This document shows, in pieces, positions 28,949-36,057 of a DNA stretch of 38,062 nucleotides. Origin of the DNA: JAJPXI01 sp051867655 (GTDB lineage Bacteria; Bacillota; Clostridia; Oscillospirales; Oscillospiraceae); contig JBJDYV010000070.1 of the NCBI GenBank assembly GCA_051867655.1, forward strand, positions 1 to 38,062, given 5' to 3'. The translations under genes and the position numbers were made by a program. Positions within the stretch are counted from its first letter, which is position 1; every line of letters begins with the position of its first letter. Below the pieces are notes generated by a model. The model ran no database searches. It was not told where the DNA came from and saw only the letters and a program-made list of their open reading frames with translations.

Positions 28949-31900
28949 TCAGGCGATCTCGGGGCCGTTCGTAGAAGTCTGAGCCTCGATGAACGGGGTC
29001 TCGATGGTGACAGAAACATCGTTTCCGGCATCGGTGCCCGTCACGGTGACGACAGCGCGGTACTCCTCACCCTGAGTCAGAGTGAACAGGGGGTTGCCCA
29101 CAACACGCATCACAGTGCCGTCACTGGGCAGAATGGTCCAAGTTGCGTTCAGAGTGCTGTAGACTTCCTGACCGGCCTTGTTGTAGACCTTCAGGCCAAC
29201 AGTTCTGTCCTTCAGAGTCGTGTTCAGAGGCAGCTTCGCGCCGTCCTTGGTCACGCTGACAAAGATCTCAGCGCCATAGGCGGAGTCCATAACGGCATGA
29301 TCCAGAGCGCCCGCGTAGGTAGGCTCGGCAGGCTCCACAACGATTTTGTACTCACCGGAGCAGCAGCCGTCCTCGGCATACACTTCGAAGTAGTAAGTGC
29401 CGGCTTCGACGTCCTTGATCGTCGCATCGCCCGCGTAGAGCTTGTCGGCATCGATCAGAGTGTTGTCGTTGGCAACCTTAATGGTGATGTCCATCTTATC
29501 CTTGCCCTTGGGGAGGGTCAGGGTGAAGACGCCATCCTCGCACTTGGTGCCGTTGACCAGAGCGTTGGCGTCGTCGCTCAGCTTGGTGCCCACATAGACG
29601 GCGTCAGCGCGGCCATAGCGGGTGGTGTAATCAGCGATGACCCAGATGCCGTACTTGTCAGCCACATCCTGAGTCAGCTTGTCGATGGAGTCGATCTCGC
29701 CGTAGACCTTGGTGTTGCTGTCGAAGCGGTAGCTCTCGCCGCCGCAGACGATGGAGCTGACGGTGACCATGACGTCGTGGTTCAGGTAGTCGCAGCCGCC
29801 GAAGGTGTCGTCGTCATCCTCGTCCTCGTTGATCAGGCGGACCTCATCCACGAAGCCGTAGATGCCGCTGGCATAGGAATCGCGGACCCACTCAACATGG
29901 AACAGCTTGCCCTTGTTGGCAGCCAGGATCTCAATGTTGTCGATGTTGGTGGCGATGGTGCGCTCCACGCCGTCAACCAGAACGGTCATCTTGTAGGTGT
30001 CGTACTTGCCGGCGACACGGCCGTAGCTGCTGGTGGTGACAAACAGGTGCTCGCCGAAGTCAGCCTCTTCCGTGGCGTTCTTGATGTAGACGCGGGTAGC
30101 GATGCCCTTGCTGTCGACGGTGTAGAAGATCTCGCAGTTGTCCTCGTACTCGGGCAGGGTGTCGATGTCATAGACCGCGTAGGTGTAGCCGGTCTTGGCG
30201 TTGCCCTCACGGACCAGGAACTCGGTCTTGGTGGTGACGTAGACCTTGCCCAGATCGTCCAGATCCAGGATGACGCTGGCGCTGGTGTCGATGTTGGCGT
30301 CCTCGTCATAGTAGACGACGGGGATGCGGTTGTCGCCCATCACGCCGTGCAGGTTGACGGAGCCGTCCTTGTTGTACTCGATCTTGTACAGGGCGTAGCC
30401 CAGGTACATGGTGTTGTACTTGGAGTCGGAGGAGACATCGCCGGCGTTGATAACGCTGGCAGAATCCTTCAGCACGGTGACAGCGTCATCGGTATACCAG
30501 AAGTCGTCGTCAAACTTGTCGTCGCCGTCCATCTTGGCGACCTCAACGGTCTCCTCGGAGCCATCCATGTAGACCAGGGTGGCCTCGGCGTAGCCGGGAC
30601 GGCCCACGATCCAGATGATGTCCTTCAGAACAGCGTAGTTGTAGGTGGCCGCGATCTCAACGGAGCCGATCAGGTTGCCGTACAGATCCACGAACCAGGT
30701 GTACTTGGCGTCGTCGGTGCCGGCCTCATCCAGATAGAAGTGGACGGCGTCCATGTAATCCTCGTCTTCGATGGTGTGCTTGGAAGCGTTCTTCCAGATC
30801 ATGTCCTGAGCGCCGGTGAAGGACTCGGCCTCAGCGACGATCTCATAGTACTCGTTCTCGGCGTTGTAGTAAACCAGAACATAGGCGTCCTTGGCGTAGC
30901 CGTCTTCGCCCTCGATCTCGATCTTGGTGGTGGGATCCTTGCCGTAGCCGTTATCCCAGACCTTGAGGGTGGTGTAGAGGTCCTTCACCAGGTGGCCGGC
31001 CTTGTCGTACTCGGCGTCCGTCACCTTGGTGACCTGGCCCAGATAGGTGTCGACGATGACCAGACGGTCCTCATAGACCTCGATCAGGGTGCCCTGAGCG
31101 CCCAGAGTCTTGGCGGTCTTGGTGGCGCTGAAGCTGACATCCTCCTCCAGAACGCCGTTGGTGTAGACGTCCAGAGTGAAGGTCTTCTTCTCGCCCAGGT
31201 CCACAGCGATGTCACACTGAGAGCTCTTCACGGTGTGAGTGGCAACGGGCTCCTCAGCGAAGGTGGCGTACTTGGTCTCCTTGGCGCCGAGCTTGCCGTC
31301 GCCGTTGGCATCCTTGAACCAGATGACGGAGGGACGGCCCCAGTCATCCTGAGCGTCGGTGGTCTCCAGGTAGAAGTTCTTCTGGCCCAGGGTCTGAGCG
31401 TCGCGGTCAATTCTGTAGCCCAGCAGAGCACTGTAGGTGACCATCTTGGGAGTGGTGATGGCGTTGAACAGCAGCTGAGCAACCAGCTCACGGGAAGCAC
31501 CCTTGTCCAGATCGTTGGTGGAGATGCCCTTCAGCAGGCCCAGCTCATGAGCGTCGGTCAGGACGTTGTCCTTCCAGGCAGCGCCCACATACTCGCCGTT
31601 CTGGCCGTAGCCGATGGCGCGCAGCATAATGGTCAGAACCTGAACGCCGGTGACCTGGTCCTCGGGACGGAACATGCCGTTGCCGTCGCCCACCACGTAG
31701 CCGCCGTTGGCAGCGTAGGTGATGTAGCCGGTCCACCACTGGCCTTCCTTGACATCGTCAAAGGAAGAATAGTCGTACAGGTCGACCTTCTTGTCGTCCA
31801 CGTCGCTGGTCAGAATACGATAGACCAGAGTCGCGGCCTCAGCGCGGGTCAGGATCGCCTTGGGGGCAAAGCTGCCGTTATCCTGGCCGCGGAACACACC

Positions 31901-32050
31901 CATGCCGCTCAGGATCTCGATGGCTTCCGCATAGTCGTCATCGATCTGATTGGCGTCGGTGTAGCTGGCGGCGCTGACGCCCATGACCATCAAACTGAGG
32001 GCCATGACCAGTGCCATAACCAGCGCGAGAACTCTTTTCAGATTTCTCAT
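28949..32050 (-). CDS. SLH-domain surface protein 2 (variable C-terminus)
   Basis: A 1033-aa secreted protein with the same signal peptide (residues 1-27) and SLH region (to about 222) as SLH protein 1; the first 90 bases of the two genes differ at only a few positions. Beyond LLGYRIDRDA the sequences diverge: here FYLETTDAQDDWGRPS and a Ca-binding-like DANGDGKLGAKET stretch, then an Asp/Tyr/Val-rich 780-residue exposed part ending in VTIETPFIEAQTSTNGPEIA. Highly expressed-type codon use (many GCT, CGT absent or rare in the tail) is less marked than in SLH 1. The start has AGTAAGGAGGA nine bases upstream. It probably attaches to secondary cell-wall polymer as an S-layer component; which of the two dominates is unknown. 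Confidence 0.9.
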   Translation of the reverse strand: MRNLKRVLALVMALVMALSLMVMGVSAASYTDANQIDDDYAEAIEILSGMGVFRGQDNGSFAPKAILTRAEAATLVYRILTSDVDDKKVDLYDYSSFDDVKEGQWWTGYITYAANGGYVVGDGNGMFRPEDQVTGVQVLTIMLRAIGYGQNGEYVGAAWKDNVLTDAHELGLLKGISTNDLDKGASRELVAQLLFNAITTPKMVTYSALLGYRIDRDAQTLGQKNFYLETTDAQDDWGRPSVIWFKDANGDGKLGAKETKYATFAEEPVATHTVKSSQCDIAVDLGEKKTFTLDVYTNGVLEEDVSFSATKTAKTLGAQGTLIEVYEDRLVIVDTYLGQVTKVTDAEYDKAGHLVKDLYTTLKVWDNGYGKDPTTKIEIEGEDGYAKDAYVLVYYNAENEYYEIVAEAESFTGAQDMIWKNASKHTIEDEDYMDAVHFYLDEAGTDDAKYTWFVDLYGNLIGSVEIAATYNYAVLKDIIWIVGRPGYAEATLVYMDGSEETVEVAKMDGDDKFDDDFWYTDDAVTVLKDSASVINAGDVSSDSKYNTMYLGYALYKIEYNKDGSVNLHGVMGDNRIPVVYYDEDANIDTSASVILDLDDLGKVYVTTKTEFLVREGNAKTGYTYAVYDIDTLPEYEDNCEIFYTVDSKGIATRVYIKNATEEADFGEHLFVTTSSYGRVAGKYDTYKMTVLVDGVERTIATNIDNIEILAANKGKLFHVEWVRDSYASGIYGFVDEVRLINEDEDDDDTFGGCDYLNHDVMVTVSSIVCGGESYRFDSNTKVYGEIDSIDKLTQDVADKYGIWVIADYTTRYGRADAVYVGTKLSDDANALVNGTKCEDGVFTLTLPKGKDKMDITIKVANDNTLIDADKLYAGDATIKDVEAGTYYFEVYAEDGCCSGEYKIVVEPAEPTYAGALDHAVMDSAYGAEIFVSVTKDGAKLPLNTTLKDRTVGLKVYNKAGQEVYSTLNATWTILPSDGTVMRVVGNPLFTLTQGEEYRAVVTVTGTDAGNDVSVTIETPFIEAQTSTNGPEIA

Positions 32051-32118
32051 TGGGTTTTTTCCTCCTTACTTTTTTTGGCGAATTAGGGAGAAACTGGATG
32101 TCAGTCAAGTATAACTCC
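32051..32118 (-). promoter_or_regulatory. Upstream region of SLH 2
   Basis: Read leftward: TATACT (plus-strand AGTATA 32108-32113), a 30-base AT-rich leader and AAAGTAAGGAGGA before the ATG. It shares the ribosome-binding block and TTATAC -10 with SLH 1 but lacks the long 228-bp upstream repeat. The remaining DNA to 32275 shows nothing I can name. Confidence 0.55.
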
Positions 32119-32275
32119 CCTTGCCTACGGTGGCATAATAACGCAAAAAATTCCCCCCGTCAAGCGAACGGAGGGACTTGTAACAAAAGTGTAAAAAACA
32201 GAAACATTCCTGAAATGTAATGCAGCGCCGCACAAACCGGGCCTGTCTGTCCGCCATGGGAAGACAGCCGCATGC

Positions 32276-32767
32276 CTACATGACCGGATCGATGTAAAAC
32301 CGGTCTTCCTTCCATTTCGCCGGGTTGTTTTCGATGTACTCCCAGATCGTCCGGTAGTCGTCATCATTGCGAATGATGTGGTCGTAGAAGGAGCGCTGCC
32401 AGACCTGACCATGAAACGGCGGCAACACACCCGCTTTGACCAATTTAATATATTCGATCGTCGAATACCGTTTGAACGACTGGATCACCTGCGAAATCGT
32501 AGGGGCGGATTCCATATCCGCCCGCGACAGGGTGAGGATCGCATGAAAATGGTTTGGCATGACCACGTAAACCGGTGCGTTTACATTGGGGTATTGTTCG
32601 ATCGTTTCCAAAAATGTTCTCTCGATCATGCGGGCGGATATGGAATCCGCCCCTACGGGTCCGAACAGCATACTCCGGTTTTTGGTACAAACAGTCACAA
32701 AATACGCCCCGGGCTGGCTGTAATCATATTCTTTCAGCCGGTTGGGTTTTCGTTCGGGCTTCTCCAC
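32276..32767 (-). CDS. REP-associated tyrosine transposase (RAYT, IS200-like Y1)
   Basis: A 163-aa single-strand-specific transposase/nuclease of the TnpA_REP group. Diagnostic parts are GAYFVTVCTKNR near the start, the HUH metal site PNHFHAIL (His73, His75), and WQRSFYDHIIRND ... IENNPAKW, the RAYT C-terminal signature; the nucleophile is probably the Tyr of SFYDH (Tyr128). RAYTs bind and cut REP palindromes. The start is GTG 32767, nine bases past GGAGGT; an earlier ATG lacks a site. Two REPs lie in frame: residues 38-46 (VGADSISAR) and 82-89 (RADMESAP), in opposite orientations either side of the HUH motif. Both fall where family members vary in length, so the enzyme may still work. It has its own consensus promoter and no partner. 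Confidence 0.9.
   Translation of the reverse strand: MEKPERKPNRLKEYDYSQPGAYFVTVCTKNRSMLFGPVGADSISARMIERTFLETIEQYPNVNAPVYVVMPNHFHAILTLSRADMESAPTISQVIQSFKRYSTIEYIKLVKAGVLPPFHGQVWQRSFYDHIIRNDDDYRTIWEYIENNPAKWKEDRFYIDPVM
32500..32525. repeat. REP inside the transposase gene, copy 1
   Basis: A full-length TAGGGGCGGAT ... ATCCGCCCGC copy, read by the gene in frame as RADMESAP. Confidence 0.95.
32630..32656. repeat. REP inside the transposase gene, copy 2 (inverted)
   Basis: A copy in the opposite orientation (GCGGGCGGATATGG ... CGCCCCTA), read in frame as VGADSISAR. With copy 1 it brackets the 104 bp that encode the HUH region. Confidence 0.95.
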
Positions 32768-32792
32768 GTCTCTCACACCTCCAGGCCTATAC

Positions 32793-32821
32793 ATTATAAT
32801 ATAATGACACGCATTTATCAA
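32793..32821 (-). promoter_or_regulatory. Promoter of the RAYT gene
   Basis: On the minus strand, TTGATA (plus-strand TATCAA 32816-32821) and TATAAT (ATTATA 32793-32798) are exactly 17 bp apart, so the transposase is likely transcribed from its own promoter. Confidence 0.8.
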
Positions 32822-32927
32822 ATCTTGTTACCAATTTGCGATGATTTTCGCCGCCCGGCTATGTTATATTAAAATGTAAGCAAAAATACGCAGAACTGTT
32901 AAATTCCCTTGCATGTTTAAAAACTCT

Positions 32928-32956
32928 TTGCTTTTATATACTATAGATGGTATAAT
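32928..32956 (+). promoter_or_regulatory. Promoter of murA
   Basis: TTGCTT (32928-32933), 17 bp, TATAAT (32951-32956) with TGG immediately before it (extended -10), about 100 bp upstream of the murA start. A GC-rich REP-like stretch (32994-33045) lies between. Confidence 0.8.
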
Positions 32957-33058
32957 ATCGAGGCAAAAGTGCATGAAGATGAAAACACACGGTCCCCGGG
33001 CGGCTGGCACGGGGGCATTTCGCGCCGGTGCTCCCCGGCCTGAACGGAAGGTGTAAGT

Positions 33059-34351
33059 TTGACGAAGTATCTGATTCGCGGCGGCAAGCCGCTGTACGGC
33101 GAGATCGAGATCAGCGGCGCCAAAAACGCCGCTGTCGCCATCATTCCCGCCGCTCTGCTGGTGGACGGCGTTTGCCGCATTGAAAATATTCCCCAGATCT
33201 CCGACGTGACCCTGATCCTGAACATTCTCCAGGACCTGGGCGCCAATGTGCGCACGATCAACCGCACCACGGTGGAGATCGACTGCACCCACATCCACAA
33301 CGCCCAGGTGCCCGAGTCTCCCGCCCGGAACATCCGCGCCTCCTACTACCTGATCGGCGCTCTGCTGGGCCGCTTCGGCCGCGCCGAGGTGCCCATGCCC
33401 GGCGGCTGCGACTTCGGCGTGCGCCCCATCGACCAGCACATCAAGGGCTTCGTGGCCATGGGCGCTGACGTGGACGTCAGCGGCGGCTATGTCCACGCCA
33501 AATGCAAGCACGAGCGCATGCAGGGCGCGCAGGTCTATCTGGATATCGTCTCGGTGGGCGCCACCATGAACATCATGCTCTCCGCCGTGCTGGCCGAGGG
33601 CATGACCGTCATCGAAAACGCCGCCCGCGAGCCCCATATCGTGGACCTGGCCAACTTCCTGAACTCCATGGGCGCCAACATTATGGGTGCGGGCACCGAC
33701 GTGATCAAGATCCGCGGTGTAGACCACCTGGGCGGCGGCAGCTACTCCATCATCCCCGACCAGATCGAGGCGGGCACCTACATGGCCGCCGTCACCGCCA
33801 CCGGCGGCGAGGTCCGCATCACCAACGTCATCCCCAAGCACCTGGAGTGCATCACCGCCAAGCTGCTGGAGATGGGCGCGGAGGTGGAGGAGTTTGATGA
33901 CTCCGTGCTGGTCCGCCGCACCGGTGAGCTCCACCGCACCAATGTGAAAACCATGCCCTATCCGGGCTTCCCCACCGATATGCAGCCCCAGATCGCCGCC
34001 GTGCTCTGCCTGGCGAAGGGCACCAGCGTGCTGACCGAGGGCGTGTGGGACAACCGCTACCGCTATGTGGGCGAGTTCCGCCGCCTGGGTGCGCAGATCC
34101 AGGTGGACGGCAAGATCGCCATCATCGAGGGCGTGGACCACTTGACCGGCGCGTCCATCCAGGCCTGCGACCTGCGGGCGGGCGCGGCCATGGTCATCGC
34201 CGGCCTGGCCGCCCAGGGCACCACCGAGATCGGCCGCATCTACCACATCGAGCGCGGCTACGAGGACATCGTGCGCAAGCTCTCCGGCGTGGGAGCCGAT
34301 ATCCGCGTGGTGGTCACCCCGGATGAAGATGCAAAAGCAAACGTAGGATGA
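33059..34351 (+). CDS. murA: UDP-N-acetylglucosamine 1-carboxyvinyltransferase
   Basis: A 430-aa cytoplasmic enzyme that transfers enolpyruvate from PEP to UDP-GlcNAc, the first committed step of peptidoglycan synthesis. It has the two-domain EPSP-synthase fold. Lys22-Asn23 (GAKNAA) bind substrate, and the catalytic loop has Cys117 (MPGGCDFGVRPID), so fosfomycin-type alkylation at this Cys is expected from family knowledge. GFPTDMQPQ and the final RGYEDIVRKLSGVGADI are conserved. The start is TTG 33059 with GGAAGG about nine bases upstream. Firmicutes often have two murA genes, and which paralogue this is cannot be told. Confidence 0.95.
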   Translation: MTKYLIRGGKPLYGEIEISGAKNAAVAIIPAALLVDGVCRIENIPQISDVTLILNILQDLGANVRTINRTTVEIDCTHIHNAQVPESPARNIRASYYLIGALLGRFGRAEVPMPGGCDFGVRPIDQHIKGFVAMGADVDVSGGYVHAKCKHERMQGAQVYLDIVSVGATMNIMLSAVLAEGMTVIENAAREPHIVDLANFLNSMGANIMGAGTDVIKIRGVDHLGGGSYSIIPDQIEAGTYMAAVTATGGEVRITNVIPKHLECITAKLLEMGAEVEEFDDSVLVRRTGELHRTNVKTMPYPGFPTDMQPQIAAVLCLAKGTSVLTEGVWDNRYRYVGEFRRLGAQIQVDGKIAIIEGVDHLTGASIQACDLRAGAAMVIAGLAAQGTTEIGRIYHIERGYEDIVRKLSGVGADIRVVVTPDEDAKANVG

Positions 34352-34359
34352 CGTCCTCG

Positions 34360-34525
34360 CAAGCTGCGTATCGTTCGCTTCCGCACGAGTTCTATCCACA
34401 CGACACCCGGCCAGCATAGCTGTCCGGCTTACGCTACAAACGTGCCGCTGGCACGTTTGCTTTACGCTGCAGTCTCCCCACCGAAACCGCTTCGCTGGGT
34501 TTCGGCGGGGTCCCCGTACCACTTT
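34360..34525 (+). repeat. Composite structured repeat (second copy)
   Basis: The double-hairpin module (34388-34475; AAACGTGCC/GGCACGTTT at 34438-34458) is followed by the hairpin module (TCCCCACCGAAACC ... GGTTTCGGCGGGG, 34483-34517). Same order as on the minus strand at 16434-16610. Probably also ends murA transcription. Confidence 0.78.
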
Positions 34526-34645
34526 AGGGCGGCGGCAACATGCCGCCGCCCGTTTTCTTTTTACGCAAAAAACAAAAATTTTGCTTTTCATCCGGGGCTC
34601 ATATCTATTATAATGTATACAATACATACTTAGGATTGATTTGTT

Positions 34646-35404
34646 TTGGTTATTACAACTCTCGCCTCCGGCAGCTCGGGCAACTGCATTCTGGTGTCCC
34701 ACGGCGCGACCCACCTGCTGGTGGACGCGGGCATCTCCTGCCGCCGCGTCAAAAACGCCCTGGCCGCTCTGGGCCTGACCCCCGGCGAGCTGACCGCCGT
34801 TCTCATCACCCACGAGCACTCCGACCACATCAGCGGCCTGGCCACCCTGTTCAAGCAGTACCACCTGCCGGTCTGGTGCAGCGCCGGGACCGGCCGCCAG
34901 CTGGCCTACCGCATCGCCTTTTTAGAGGAAGTCCTGCACACCTTCGCGCCGGGGGACACGTTCCCCCTGGGGAACCTGACCGTCGCCAGCTTCGCCACCT
35001 CCCACGACGCCGCCGACAGCGTGGGCTACACCTTCACCGACGGCGTGCGCAAGGCCGCCATCGTCACCGACCTGGGGGTGGTCACCCCCGTGGTGGAGGA
35101 GTGCGTCCGGGGCGCGGACCTGCTGGTGGCCGAGGCCAACCACGACCCCGGCATGCTGATGGACGGCCCCTATCCCTACTACTTAAAGCAGCGCATTCTG
35201 GGCACCCGCGGCCATCTGTCCAACGCCGCCTGCGCGGACCTGGCCCGGCATTCGGGAGCCAAAACCGTGGTGCTGGCCCACCTGAGCGCGGAGAACAACC
35301 GCCCCTCCCTGGCCCTGGAGACGGTGCGCGCTAATCTGGACGCGGACGTCACCGTGGAGGTGGCTCCCCGCAGCGAGACGGGACGGAGGTACGTGGTGGT
35401 ATGA
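34646..35404 (+). CDS. MBL-fold metallohydrolase, WalJ/YycJ type
   Basis: A 252-aa cytoplasmic metallo-beta-lactamase-fold hydrolase with the metal motif HEHSDH (56-61), an N-terminal LASGSSGNC typical of YycJ/WalJ, and later His/Asp ligands (TSHDAADS, VTDLG, AEANHD, GHLS). WalJ is linked to cell-wall or DNA-end processing under the WalKR system and is usually found near walR or rlmH. The start TTG 34646 has a modest AGGA about ten bases upstream; a TATAAT sits at 34609-34614. It overlaps rlmH by four bases (ATGA), a conserved Firmicutes gene pair. Confidence 0.85.
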   Translation: MVITTLASGSSGNCILVSHGATHLLVDAGISCRRVKNALAALGLTPGELTAVLITHEHSDHISGLATLFKQYHLPVWCSAGTGRQLAYRIAFLEEVLHTFAPGDTFPLGNLTVASFATSHDAADSVGYTFTDGVRKAAIVTDLGVVTPVVEECVRGADLLVAEANHDPGMLMDGPYPYYLKQRILGTRGHLSNAACADLARHSGAKTVVLAHLSAENNRPSLALETVRANLDADVTVEVAPRSETGRRYVVV

Positions 35405-35883
35405 CGGACATCCGCGTCATTTGCGTGGGCAAGCTGAAAGAAAAGTTTTACGCCGACGCCTGCGCCGAATATACCAAGCGCCTGGGCGCATATTGTAAGC
35501 TGTCCCTTCTGGAGCTGCCGGAGGAGCGCCTGCCCGACAAGCCCTCCCAGGCCCAGATCGACGCCGCCCTGGAGAAGGAAGGCGACCGGATTCTCGGGAA
35601 AATCCCCGCCGGAAGTGTTATCATAGCCCTCTGTGTGGAGGGGCAGGCCCTGTCCAGCGAGGAGCTGGCCGCGCGGCTGGACAAGTGGGCGGTGCAAGGC
35701 AATTCCCAGTTCGTGTTCCTGATCGGCGGCTCCTACGGGATGCACCCCAAGGTGAAGGAGCGCGCCGCCCTGCGCTTATCCATGTCCCCCATGACCTTCC
35801 CCCACCATCTGGCCCGGGTCATGGTGCTGGAGCAGATCTACCGCGCTTTCAAGATCAACGAAGGGTCGAATTATCACAAGTAG
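35401..35883 (+). CDS. rlmH: 23S rRNA pseudouridine-1915 N3-methyltransferase
   Basis: A 160-aa SPOUT-family enzyme with the trefoil-knot motifs LIGGSYGMHP and LSMSPMTFPHHLARVMVLEQIYRA and the canonical C-terminus YHK. It methylates pseudouridine 1915 in helix 69 of assembled ribosomes. Translation is coupled to the MBL gene through the ATGA overlap. The stop TAG (35881-35883) directly begins a REP palindrome, at exactly the position where the family normally ends. Confidence 0.95.
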   Translation: MTDIRVICVGKLKEKFYADACAEYTKRLGAYCKLSLLELPEERLPDKPSQAQIDAALEKEGDRILGKIPAGSVIIALCVEGQALSSEELAARLDKWAVQGNSQFVFLIGGSYGMHPKVKERAALRLSMSPMTFPHHLARVMVLEQIYRAFKINEGSNYHK

Positions 35884-36030
35884 GGGCGGATTCCATATCC
35901 GCCCGTTCCCCCCGCAGGGGCGGATTCCATATCCGCCCGAACCCCCGTAGGGGCGGATTCCATATCCGCCCGAACCCCCGTAGGGGCGGATTCCATATCC
36001 GCCCGCTATGGGGCGGCGATCAGCCGCCCG
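35881..36030. repeat. Tandem REP cluster after rlmH
   Basis: Four full REP copies in the same orientation starting at 35881, 35914, 35947 and 35980, with a C-rich linker of 7-8 bases, then a GGGGCGGCGATCAGCCGCCC variant. Period 33 bp. The first TAG is the rlmH stop. Confidence 0.95.
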
Positions 36031-36057
36031 CACATCAATCAAACAGGAGGCCGTTGT

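Noticed and set aside
28871..32086. Very long open frame antisense to SLH gene 2
   Set aside because: Same reason; its similarity to the other antisense frame simply follows from the similarity of the two SLH genes.
35881..36030. Second CRISPR-like tandem array
   Set aside because: Linkers are only 7-8 bases and C-rich; same REP family.
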